Shown here: positions 1 through 5,361 of the stretch, piece after piece
Layout of the letters: each line of letters begins with the position of its first letter
Numbering within the stretch: the stretch's first letter is position 1
Origin: Methanobacterium sp.
Lineage (GTDB): Archaea > Methanobacteriota > Methanobacteria > Methanobacteriales > Methanobacteriaceae
NCBI GenBank assembly: GCA_020855015.1
Contig: JAHKLP010000127.1
Coordinates: forward strand, 1-6,571
Direction of reading: 5' to 3'
DNA: 6,571 nt
Notes under the pieces: model-generated
What the model saw: only the letters and a program-made list of their open reading frames with translations
What the model was told of the DNA's origin: nothing
Databases searched by the model: none
Translations under genes and position numbers: made by a program

Positions 1-66
1 CACCTCCATTTTTCGACATGAAAATGCTTAATTCATGAAAAGTAAAATTAAAGTGCTTATTTATAA
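1..66 (-). promoter_or_regulatory. Promoter and ribosome-binding site of a minus-strand gene beyond the left edge
   Basis: Read on the minus strand, positions 65 to 58 give TATAAATA, a good archaeal TATA box, and positions 7 to 1 give GGAGGTG, a near-perfect match to the archaeal anti-Shine-Dalgarno sequence. Transcription would start about 25 bp past the TATA box, near position 36, leaving a leader of roughly 35-45 nt that ends in the ribosome-binding site. The start codon should therefore lie within about ten bases outside the window. The gene itself is not visible, so its product is unknown. A GC-rich block lies directly upstream of the TATA box at 73-86. Confidence 0.6.
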
Positions 67-72
67 CATAAA

Positions 73-91
73 GCCGCCGGAGCCGGTTTTT
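73..91. other. Short GC-rich island followed by five T residues
   Basis: Thirteen of the fourteen bases at 73-86 are G or C, inside DNA that is otherwise extremely AT-rich, and they are followed by TTTTT at 87-91. The block contains CCGG twice, separated by AG, but can form only a short, weak hairpin. It lies 8-22 bp upstream of the minus-strand TATA box at 58-65. It could be a regulator-binding site for that promoter or a plus-strand U-tract terminator, although no plus-strand gene is visible before it. Confidence 0.3.
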
Positions 92-333
92 ATAATTAAC
101 ATTATTTGTCAATTATGATTATACAAATATTTTGGGTATTAAGGCGTGTTTTTAAGTCTATCAAAGAAGAATAATTAGTCTAAGAATAAACTTCCGGATT
201 TTTTTTTGTTTAAATTCATCACAGGAAGATAAATTGTTAGAGGAAGTTTAAGTTTTAGTAATATTTCATTTAGTTAAAATGTAAGTTAGACTATGAGTTT
301 TGAGTTGAAGAATAAGATAATAATAGACCCAAA
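92..333. other. AT-rich spacer with no recognisable gene
   Basis: I see no plausible coding frame, RNA gene or repeat in this stretch. The only notable item is a run of nine T residues at 199-207 just after CTTCCGGA. Such a run could stop archaeal transcription on the plus strand, but there is no gene before it to terminate. The rest is intergenic DNA between the divergent promoters at 1-66 (minus) and about 334-383 (plus). Confidence 0.5.
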
Positions 334-383
334 CTATATTGATATTAAAGTGCAGATTAGGCAATGATTATAAAAAGAGGAGG
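334..383 (+). promoter_or_regulatory. Candidate promoter and ribosome-binding site of the HXXEE gene
   Basis: A TATA-like CTATATT at 334-340 would place the transcription start near 362. GAGGAGG at 377-383 is a strong Shine-Dalgarno site 7 nt before the ATG at 391. The spacing decides the start: an earlier in-frame ATG at 364 lies upstream of the Shine-Dalgarno site and would encode part of it. The ribosome-binding site is convincing; the TATA box is only moderate. Confidence 0.5.
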
Positions 384-390
384 CATTATA

Positions 391-852
391 ATGGATTTAT
401 ATATTTTATGGTTAGTTCCTGCAGCATATTTTGTACATATCTTAGAAGAAACACCACGTTTCGTGCCTTGGGCTGTTAAATATATTGGTGCGCCTGAAAC
501 CTTTGGCCAGTTCGTTCTGGGAAATGTTATCTTCATGGCTTACGTTATCATAGCAACATCTCTTGCCATCTTTTATCCCAGTGAGTTGACGCTAGTTATT
601 GGATTATCTGCCGCCGCATGGATATTTTCAAACTTCTTAGTTCATGCATACTATACTCTGCGCACAGGCGAATATTCTCCCGGTGTTGTAACTGCAAGTG
701 CAATATATGTCCCAGTTTCATTATATATTTACTACAACTTTATTGGATCAGGATTATTAAACACTTTAGACATCATATTATCCATTATTATAGGTTTTGC
801 AGTGATGTATGTTCCAACACTGATACAGAAAAAGAGAAAAGGAACTTTATAG
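391..852 (+). CDS. HXXEE domain-containing membrane protein
   Basis: A 153-residue membrane protein carrying the motif that names the HXXEE family, here H16-I-L-E19-E20 at the end of the first hydrophobic stretch. A second family-like segment follows around residues 81-100: a histidine (H85) in NFLVHAYYTLR, then YSPG and a threonine. Four or five membrane-spanning segments are apparent at about 4-16, 42-61, 66-88, 97-116 and 124-143, and the tail is basic (QKKRKGTL). Known for the family: small multi-pass proteins of unproven function. Inferred: the conserved membrane-facing His and Glu residues could bind a metal or act catalytically. The ATG at 391 is chosen because GAGGAGG sits 7 nt upstream. 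The gene is monocistronic, and the amidase gene converges on it. Length and motifs look intact; the family call is firm, the function unknown. Confidence 0.82.
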   Translation: MDLYILWLVPAAYFVHILEETPRFVPWAVKYIGAPETFGQFVLGNVIFMAYVIIATSLAIFYPSELTLVIGLSAAAWIFSNFLVHAYYTLRTGEYSPGVVTASAIYVPVSLYIYYNFIGSGLLNTLDIILSIIIGFAVMYVPTLIQKKRKGTL

Positions 853-865
853 GTTCTCTTTTTCT
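827..865 (+). terminator. Inverted repeat with T-tract spanning the HXXEE stop codon
   Basis: The 12-nt arms at 827-838 (AGAAAAAGAGAA) and 854-865 (TTCTCTTTTTCT) are perfectly complementary, separated by 15 nt that include the TAG stop at 850-852. The left arm encodes the lysine-rich C-terminus and the right arm supplies a T-rich tract just after the stop. This fits a transcription terminator for the HXXEE gene. Archaeal termination relies mainly on the U-tract, so the hairpin may be secondary or may stabilise the 3' end. Confidence 0.5.
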
Positions 866-1000
866 ACATTCAAAAACAAGTAGAAAAGTCATTCACCGTC
901 TCATTCAATCCAACAAATACCCCTTTAACTATAAAATTATGTTAATTGTAAACCTAAACCTCGCCCTTAAGTTCCTTTAACTCCTTTTTCATCTCCAAGA
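866..1000. other. Convergent spacer between the HXXEE and amidase genes
   Basis: This 135-bp stretch separates the 3' ends of two convergent genes. On the minus strand, just after the amidase stop, a frame reads MKKELKELKGEV and then a stop (about 991 to 953), preceded by GGAG with almost no spacing. Twelve codons are too few to call a gene; it could be a remnant brought in with the amidase. No clear T-tract terminates the amidase. Confidence 0.4.
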
Positions 1001-2446
1001 CTATCGGCTTGCATGTACTGGTGGAATTCTATCATTCCAGGGCATTTCTTTCTCAAGGGAACTTGCCAGGCGTATTAGTGTGCCTTCCTCCCCAAACCTG
1101 GACATGAACTGGATCCCTATGGGTAAACCTGATCTACTCTGCCCAAGAGGCAATGTCATTGCTGGTTGTCCTGTCACATTAGCAGCCGTTGTATGCACTT
1201 TTGTTTCCTCACAAAGACGCATATAATCCAAATAGTCAAGATCTGTCCGCATTTTCGAGTACTTACCGTGTGGCCCTGGTAATTGGTTCAAGGTGGGCGT
1301 GAGTAACATGTCGTATTGTTCAAAGAATTTCCCAAAGTTTCGTCGGAATTGGTTCAAGACGAATTCAGCCATGAACATGTCAGCAGCGGTTAGTCCCTTG
1401 GAGTATTCATAAAACGACAACATCACTGGTTCAATAGTTTCTTCGCTTATTTTTCGCCCCATCGCTGCTGCGAACATTTCAATCCCCATATACATCCCAA
1501 ATGCCCATGCTACGCATACCGCGTGAAGATACTCTTCATAGTCAAAAACAGGGGTGTCCTGGACCATTTCATGACCTGCTCTTTCACATTCAGAAACTAC
1601 TTGCTCCACACTGCGGACTACTTCTGGATCCACTGAGCCTTCCACTTGCCAAGGATCGATGGTCCAAGCTATTTTCAGTTTCTCTGTTGGAGCATCCAAT
1701 TCATGAGCATAAGGTCGAACTGACTGTTTGATGATAAAGGGATCACCCAATACAGGTTTTGAAACAGCATCTAACATAAAAGCTGTGTCTCGAACAGTCC
1801 GACTCAGAACAAACTCTTGTAACATCCCAGGCCACAGTTCTCCAATATCCGGACCCAGTGTCACGCGTCCACGGGAGGGTTTCAAACCCACTAGGCCGCA
1901 AGCACTTGCGGGTATGCGGATTGACCCCCCGTTATCACTACCATGTGCTATTGGTACAATACCAGCTGCGACACTCGCTGCAGCCCCCCCACTGGAACCA
2001 CCACTTATAACATCAAGATCCCATGGATTGGGAGTCACACCAAGCAATTCCGATTCTGTTGAGATTCCCAATGCGAATTCGGGTGTTGTTGTACGGCCCA
2101 ATAGAGTCAAACCCGCTTTTTTGAAAAACGTGGTTAAAAACGAGTCCTGCTCTGCAACATGTCCCCTTATGAGCCTAGATCCACTTTCCTGATGCCTTCC
2201 TCTTTCACCAGCCCCAATGTCCTTCATCAAGAAAGGCACCCCTTCAAAAGGACCATCAGAGATTACTTGATCATCCAGTGCTTCGATACGGTCAAAATAG
2301 ACCTCTATAACTGCATTGATTTTTGGATTTACCTTTTCAACTGCTTCCACAAAGAGCTGTGCAAGTTCTTTCGATGAAACCTCACCTTTTCTGACTAAAG
2401 CTGCTAGAGCAACACCATCACACTTAGAATACCCTACCACATCCAT
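1001..2446 (-). CDS. Amidase-signature-family hydrolase, NylA-like
   Basis: A complete 481-residue member of the amidase signature family, soluble serine hydrolases that cleave carboxamide bonds through a Ser-cisSer-Lys triad. The expected residues are visible: K75 in PFLMKDIG, cis-Ser S151 in the glycine/serine loop GGSSGG (149-154), and nucleophile S175 in DNGGSIRIPAS (171-181). The C-terminal half has the usual LLTPT (381-385), NVTGQPAMTLPLG (423-435) and GLPIGIQFMSRFGEEGTL (440-457). Motif wording and overall layout resemble 6-aminohexanoate-cyclic-dimer hydrolase (NylA) more than the GatA subunit, and no gatB or gatC lies nearby. The actual substrate cannot be read from sequence. The gene stands alone, convergent with the HXXEE gene. 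It is visibly more GC-rich than its neighbours and bacterial in style, suggesting acquisition by transfer. The ATG at 2446 follows GGGGGT at 2460-2455. Confidence 0.9.
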   Translation of the reverse strand: MDVVGYSKCDGVALAALVRKGEVSSKELAQLFVEAVEKVNPKINAVIEVYFDRIEALDDQVISDGPFEGVPFLMKDIGAGERGRHQESGSRLIRGHVAEQDSFLTTFFKKAGLTLLGRTTTPEFALGISTESELLGVTPNPWDLDVISGGSSGGAAASVAAGIVPIAHGSDNGGSIRIPASACGLVGLKPSRGRVTLGPDIGELWPGMLQEFVLSRTVRDTAFMLDAVSKPVLGDPFIIKQSVRPYAHELDAPTEKLKIAWTIDPWQVEGSVDPEVVRSVEQVVSECERAGHEMVQDTPVFDYEEYLHAVCVAWAFGMYMGIEMFAAAMGRKISEETIEPVMLSFYEYSKGLTAADMFMAEFVLNQFRRNFGKFFEQYDMLLTPTLNQLPGPHGKYSKMRTDLDYLDYMRLCEETKVHTTAANVTGQPAMTLPLGQSRSGLPIGIQFMSRFGEEGTLIRLASSLEKEMPWNDRIPPVHASR

Positions 2447-2454
2447 ACAAAGGT

Positions 2455-2490
2455 ACCCCCTTTATTTTTAACAGACTTAATATTATATTC
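2455..2490 (-). promoter_or_regulatory. Candidate promoter and ribosome-binding site of the amidase gene
   Basis: On the minus strand GAATATAATA (2490-2481) resembles an archaeal TATA box, placing transcription start near 2460. GGGGGT (2460-2455) then lies 8 nt before the ATG and can pair with the 16S rRNA tail. The leader would be only about 14 nt, so much of the Shine-Dalgarno site would sit at the very 5' end. Both elements are plausible but neither is strong. Confidence 0.35.
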
Positions 2491-2829
2491 ACCAAAGAAT
2501 ATTATTGAATTTTTCGCTCAAATGAATCTGGATATACTAATAATCTTGATATTCTGCTCTACCCCACCATTAAACTCTTTTAACTATTTATTCATCTCAG
2601 ATTATATCAGACAACTTATTTGTATTGTATTGTTAGTTCTCTGAACTCGTCCATGGTTATTGGCAATCTTTCGGTGATGTTCACGTGTTCCTTTATGTTA
2701 TAAAGCTTTTTTAGGTCTTCAGGGTCAGGTTTATAATTATGCTGCACGTATAGGATCATGATGTTGCTAATATTTTATTAAAAAAAATTAAATCAACCCC
2801 TAATAACTTTTGTCCCTAATTTATCAAAA
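2491..2829. other. AT-rich spacer containing one short minus-strand ORF
   Basis: Apart from the short ORF at 2616-2759, described separately, I see no gene here. Two direct copies of CCCTAAT at 2798-2804 and 2814-2820, 16 bp apart start to start, lie just upstream of the CPBP promoter and could be a regulator site. They are short enough to be chance. Confidence 0.35.
2616..2759 (-). CDS. Small hypothetical protein, 47 residues, or gene remnant
   Basis: An ATG-initiated frame beginning MILYVQHNYKPDPEDLKK and ending TMDEFRELTIQYK. The composition (charged, mixed, few Asn/Ile/Lys runs) and the base composition, richer in GC than the flanking spacer, look like real coding DNA rather than chance in AT-rich sequence. 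I do not recognise the family. There is no signal peptide, membrane segment or cysteine motif; the middle and end could form amphipathic helices. No Shine-Dalgarno site precedes the ATG, and an in-frame stop lies only five codons upstream, so it would need leaderless translation. Alternatively it is the 3' remnant of a longer gene whose 5' part is gone. It lies alone between the amidase and CPBP genes. Confidence 0.4.
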   Translation of the reverse strand: MILYVQHNYKPDPEDLKKLYNIKEHVNITERLPITMDEFRELTIQYK

Positions 2830-2879
2830 TATAAATAGGACTACACTAGAAAATGAGTTATCTATTATGAAAGGAGATA
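2830..2879 (+). promoter_or_regulatory. Promoter and ribosome-binding site of the CPBP protease gene
   Basis: TATAAATA at 2830-2837, preceded by an A-rich BRE-like stretch, is a good archaeal TATA box and predicts transcription start near 2858-2862. GGAGAT at 2873-2878 is a Shine-Dalgarno site 7 nt before the ATG at 2886, giving a short leader of about 25 nt. The spacing is ideal for both elements. An ATG at 2867 is out of frame with the protease and is not the start. Confidence 0.6.
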
Positions 2880-2885
2880 GTTTTT

Positions 2886-3752
2886 ATGTCACAATTACCT
2901 TTTTTGGATAATGCACAAAGTGGGAAAAATAGCTGGTGGATCTACATCATTACCTTTACTGCAGTGTTTTTAGCGATGATGTTCGGTACTGCATTCACTG
3001 TTGAAATATTAAACACCTTTAACAATAATCCTATAAACATGATTGTGGGTTTGGGCGTTGGTTTTGCATTGTCCTTAATTTTATTATACTTACTCGCCAG
3101 ATTTCTGCATCACAAAAAGTTAATATCACTTATAAACACTGGAAAGCGTGTAAGATGGTCTCAAATATTTAAAGGAGGTATTTTATGGGCTTCATTAATC
3201 TCATTACTCACTATTATTTATATGCTCTTAAATCCCTCTGGTTTTAAGTTTTCCTTTAATTTTTACCCATTTTTAATACTGGTTATTATAAGCCTCTTAT
3301 GTTTCCCAATTCAGGCTTTCTTTGAAGAAATTTTCTTTAGAGGATATTTAATGCAGGGTTTTGGCCTTGTCTTTAAGAGGGCACTAATACCCTTGATTAT
3401 TACATCTATTCTATTTGGAGTTATGCACGTATCCAGTTTAAGCAATCTAAATCAGACTTTGCTGGTTATTGCATCCACTTCCATAATGGGTTTACTTTAT
3501 GGAATAGTAACTTTAGCCGATAATGGTATAGAATTAGCTGCTGGTTCTCATATAGCCAACAATCTTTTGATGGCCATCTTTTTTAACTCTGGAGACGTAA
3601 CATTTTCCAGCTTGCCCTCTTTATTTGTCAGCCCCCAAGAGACTGTAGTTGATCCCATCATATTCATCATAGCTGCTATTTTATTTGTAGTAATCTTATT
3701 CTGGAATAGGAAAGCAGATTTAAGTAAAGTCATATATTCAAGAACCGATTAA
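2886..3752 (+). CDS. CPBP-family intramembrane glutamic endopeptidase
   Basis: A 288-residue multi-pass membrane protein of the CPBP (CAAX protease and bacteriocin-processing, Rce1-like) family. The diagnostic motifs are intact and in order: E147-E148 and R152 in FFEEIFFRGYLMQG (EExxxR), F177 with H181 in ILFGVMHV (FxxxH), and H222 with N226 in GSHIANN (HxxxN). These residues form the intramembrane active site in Rce1-type proteases. About eight hydrophobic helices are visible, roughly at 19-38, 50-71, 97-115, 125-145, 166-182, 191-210, 218-233 and 256-273. The short soluble N-terminus and basic C-terminal tail are unremarkable. Substrate is unknown: family members process prenylated proteins, secreted peptides or regulators, or confer bacteriocin self-immunity. 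No peptide-export or bacteriocin genes are adjacent, so context does not decide. Start fixed by GGAGAT 7 nt upstream of the ATG. Confidence 0.9.
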   Translation: MSQLPFLDNAQSGKNSWWIYIITFTAVFLAMMFGTAFTVEILNTFNNNPINMIVGLGVGFALSLILLYLLARFLHHKKLISLINTGKRVRWSQIFKGGILWASLISLLTIIYMLLNPSGFKFSFNFYPFLILVIISLLCFPIQAFFEEIFFRGYLMQGFGLVFKRALIPLIITSILFGVMHVSSLSNLNQTLLVIASTSIMGLLYGIVTLADNGIELAAGSHIANNLLMAIFFNSGDVTFSSLPSLFVSPQETVVDPIIFIIAAILFVVILFWNRKADLSKVIYSRTD

Positions 3753-3771
3753 ACAAGCCATAATGCCAATA

Positions 3772-3791
3772 CAAATAAAAAAAGAAAAATA
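3772..3791 (-). terminator. Candidate U-tract terminator of the zinc-ribbon gene
   Basis: Read on the minus strand this reads TATTTTTCTTTTTTTATTTG, a dense T-tract about 60 nt past the zinc-ribbon stop. Archaeal RNA polymerase terminates at such tracts without needing a hairpin. On the plus strand the same bases are A-rich and would not terminate the CPBP transcript. Confidence 0.4.
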
Positions 3792-3849
3792 GTGGATTTC
3801 CATACATAATCTTGGCACTTCACTACAATTTTCAAATTTATTATTTAAA

Positions 3850-4050
3850 TCATCTTCTCCATGACAGTTTTTTACTTAATTTTTCCATTTTCTTGGCTTC
3901 TATAATCTTTTTTTCAATATTACCATCTTCTAAAACTACTGAACCCTCATATCCACAGTGATGGCATTTCCAGGTGCCACTACCCTCATAGATTTGCTCA
4001 TATTTAATTTTCTTAGAACCACAGCGCGGACAAAATGTTTTTTTAACCAT
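3850..4050 (-). CDS. Small zinc-ribbon protein
   Basis: A 66-residue protein with two CxxC knuckles: C7-P-R-C10 near the N-terminus and C29-H-H-C32 in TWKCHHCGYEG. Together they make a four-cysteine zinc ribbon of the TFIIS/rubredoxin-like type found in many short archaeal proteins. The segment after the second knuckle (VVLEDGNIEKKI) and the lysine-rich, probably helical tail (residues 43-66) match the general pattern of methanogen zinc-ribbon proteins of unknown role. Inferred: nucleic-acid or protein binding, possibly transcription-related. The start ATG lies 1 nt past the stop of the TPR-like remnant upstream, so the two were probably once co-translated. A weak AGGGGA at 4061-4056 could serve as ribosome-binding site. 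No frame damage is seen in this gene. Confidence 0.8.
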   Translation of the reverse strand: MVKKTFCPRCGSKKIKYEQIYEGSGTWKCHHCGYEGSVVLEDGNIEKKIIEAKKMEKLSKKLSWRR

Positions 4051-4051
4051 A

Positions 4052-4188
4052 TTAGTCCCCTATCAACTTCAAAAGCTCTTCTTTAGCTTCAATAGCTTTT
4101 TTAAAAATTGGATCCAACTCCAAAGCCTTATCAATATATTTTAAAGCCTCTTCATTTTGATTCATGCCCTCAATGTTTCTCCCTTATT
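4052..4188 (-). pseudogene. Decayed C-terminal fragment of a TPR-repeat protein
   Basis: On the minus strand an ATG-led frame from 4165 to 4052 encodes 37 residues, NQNEEALKYIDKALELDP then a charged helical tail. This is the second helix of a tetratricopeptide repeat in the form common in methanogens. The matching first helix, NKGETLRA, is present just upstream (4188-4165) in a different frame, closed by TGA at each end. Joined, they would read as one canonical TPR unit (NKGETLRA-[L]-GMNQNEEALKY...), so at least one indel has split it. No further repeat can be followed upstream of 4188. The fragment ends 1 nt before the zinc-ribbon start. Alternatively the 37-codon part may still be made as a small protein, but the split repeat favours a pseudogene. 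Confidence 0.6.
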
Positions 4189-4374
4189 TCATTTATAATA
4201 TTTTTTTCTTGATATAACTTTAGGTCATTTTTAGTGTATTCTATGATTTTAGATGATATAATCCGGATAATGTTCTCATAATGTATAATAAATATAAAGA
4301 TCAAAAATTTAATCAAAATTCGCCATAATTATTAGATTTCTGTGCGAAAATAGTAGTAATAAGTGTAGGTTTAA
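4189..4374. other. AT-rich spacer between the TPR remnant and the DUF488 pseudogene
   Basis: No convincing gene is present. On the minus strand TTTATATT at about 4298-4291 resembles a TATA box and could drive the TPR remnant and zinc-ribbon gene. A minus-strand frame without ATG runs open through part of this region but is made almost entirely of codons favoured by AT-rich DNA. Confidence 0.35.
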
Positions 4375-4727
4375 ATGATACGTATTAAAAGAGCATAAGA
4401 TGAATCAGAACAAAATGACGGCTACAGAATATTAGTTGATCGTCTATGGCCACGTGGAATGAGTAAGAGAAATTGAAAATAGATCTATGGCTTAAGGAGA
4501 TAGCACCATCAAATGAACTTCGAAAATCATTTGGACATTATACCCAAAAATGGGATGAATTCAGAGCCAAATACACAAATGAACTGAAAGAAAAAAAAGA
4601 TCTATTATCACTCATAAAACAAACAGAACAAGAAAAAGGGAAATTAACTCTTATTTATGCGGCCAAAGATCAGAAACATAACAATGCAGTTGTTCTATTA
4701 GAATTACTAACTAAAAAACGTCACTAA
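4375..4727 (+). pseudogene. DUF488-family protein, broken by a stop and a frameshift
   Basis: From the ATG at 4375 the frame reads MIRIKRA, then TAA (4396-4398), then DESEQNDGYRILVDRLWPRG and MSKRN before TGA at 4474. The family hallmark YRxLVDRLWPRG is intact. The rest continues one base out of register: EKLKIDLWLKEIAPS at about 4467-4511, then FGHYTQKWDEF, and on to TLIYAAKDQKHNNAVVLLELL, ending at TAA 4725-4727. The TAA replaces a position usually tyrosine in the family (RxYD/E), and one base is missing around 4465-4470. Restoring both gives about 117 codons, the usual DUF488 length. DUF488 is a small soluble family of uncertain function. With two separate lesions, loss of function is likely; the 3' frame could be translated only from a TTG at 4473, which would lack the conserved N-terminus. 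Confidence 0.88.
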
Positions 4728-4772
4728 TGCCAATATCAGACTAATTTAAACTAAATAATAATAAAGATAATA

Positions 4773-4790
4773 ATTCATTCCGGAATGAAT
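4773..4790. promoter_or_regulatory. 18-bp perfect palindrome just upstream of the HIT gene
   Basis: ATTCATTCCGGAATGAAT is perfectly self-complementary, centred between 4781 and 4782. Beyond it the symmetry continues for five more base pairs after a single mismatch (about 4767-4796). It occupies the 22 bp before the HIT start codon, where transcription initiation or ribosome binding would occur. An A/T-rich stretch at 4752-4765 could be the TATA region, making this a likely operator. No second copy was seen in the window. Confidence 0.5.
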
Positions 4791-4794
4791 AATT

Positions 4795-5259
4795 ATGAGT
4801 AAAACTTGTGAATACTGTCATTTAATAGGGGGATATGGAAAACTCTTCTGGGAAACAGATTTTTGGGAGATATATCTAGCACCAAGCCAACGTTATCTTG
4901 GAACTTGTGTAGTAGCAATCAAAAGACACTGCAGAGACTTGTCCGAGTTGAATGACCAAGAATGGATTGATTTTGGAAGTGTAGTGCAAAACCTTGAAAA
5001 ATCGGTTGAAAAATCATTTCATCCAACCTTATTTAATTGGAGTTGCTTTAAAAACTCAGTTTTTAGAAATGAAAATCCTGATCCTGAAGTTCACTGGCAT
5101 TTTATTCCCAGATATAAAGAATCTGTGGAATATTATGGAACCCAATTCACTGACCCTGATTTTGGTTTCATACCTCAACCTATTAAAAGAGAAATTCAAG
5201 AAGAAATTCAAGATAAAATAATCCAAGAAATTAGAAAAAACTTACCTATAATTGATTAA
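4795..5259 (+). CDS. HIT-family (histidine triad-like) protein
   Basis: A 154-residue soluble protein of the histidine triad superfamily, which hydrolyses or transfers nucleotide phosphates. The N-terminus has C5-E-Y-C8, the CxxC seen in zinc-binding HIT proteins, followed by the WETDFWEIYLAPSQRYLGTCVVAIKRH strand-helix region ending at H45. The core near residues 81-107 contains FNWSCFKN, NPDPEVHWHFIPRY. Aligned to the canonical HxHxHxx signature this reads E98-V-H100-W-H102-F-I: the middle, catalytic histidine and the third are kept, the first is glutamate. The C-terminal 30 residues are strongly charged and helical. No good Shine-Dalgarno site precedes the ATG; instead the palindrome at 4773-4790 is there, so translation may be leaderless or from a short leader. 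Family assignment is good; the substrate is unknown. Activity may be retained because the nucleophile histidine is present. Confidence 0.82.
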   Translation: MSKTCEYCHLIGGYGKLFWETDFWEIYLAPSQRYLGTCVVAIKRHCRDLSELNDQEWIDFGSVVQNLEKSVEKSFHPTLFNWSCFKNSVFRNENPDPEVHWHFIPRYKESVEYYGTQFTDPDFGFIPQPIKREIQEEIQDKIIQEIRKNLPIID

Positions 5260-5267
5260 CATGAATT

Positions 5268-5342
5268 ATGGTGATTGAACTATCCCAAAACAGATTATTT
5301 GGATTTGACAAAATCTATAGAGAACTAGCAAATAAACAATAA
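5268..5342 (+). CDS. Very short ORF, 24 residues, doubtful
   Basis: Eight bases after the HIT stop, ATG at 5268 opens a frame reading MVIELSQNRLFGFDKIYREL and ending at TAA 5340-5342. The residue mix looks protein-like, but 24 codons is within what chance allows, there is no Shine-Dalgarno site, and I recognise no family. It could be a residue of a former downstream gene or of a longer HIT-gene tail. Confidence 0.2.
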   Translation: MVIELSQNRLFGFDKIYRELANKQ

Positions 5343-5361
5343 TTTAAAAATTTACTTAATA

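Noticed and set aside
618..980. Plus-strand frame of 120 codons overlapping the HXXEE gene
   Set aside because: It is a shifted frame of the HXXEE coding sequence with cysteine-rich nonsense composition and runs into the terminator.
1501..2377. Three plus-strand open frames inside the amidase gene (1501-1731, 1728-2192, 2159-2377)
   Set aside because: They are antisense to a full-length amidase with intact catalytic motifs, have no ribosome-binding sites and no recognisable domains.
3548..3733. Minus-strand 61-codon frame inside the CPBP gene
   Set aside because: Antisense shadow of the last membrane helices; no start signal or domain.
4170..4335. Minus-strand open frame without ATG ending YQEKNIINEIREKH
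   Set aside because: Composed mainly of Ile, Lys, Asn, Phe and Tyr as expected from AT-rich spacer, no ATG start or ribosome-binding site, and it overlaps the TPR remnant in another frame.
4473..4727. An independent 84-residue gene starting at TTG 4473
   Set aside because: It is the 3' part of the DUF488 frame; the conserved N-terminal half is present immediately upstream in another register.
3762..4735. TAATGCCAATA occurring after both the CPBP stop (3761-3771) and the DUF488 stop (4725-4735)
   Set aside because: Eleven bases in AT-rich DNA, one copy partly made of the stop codon, with no extended similarity on either side; likely chance.
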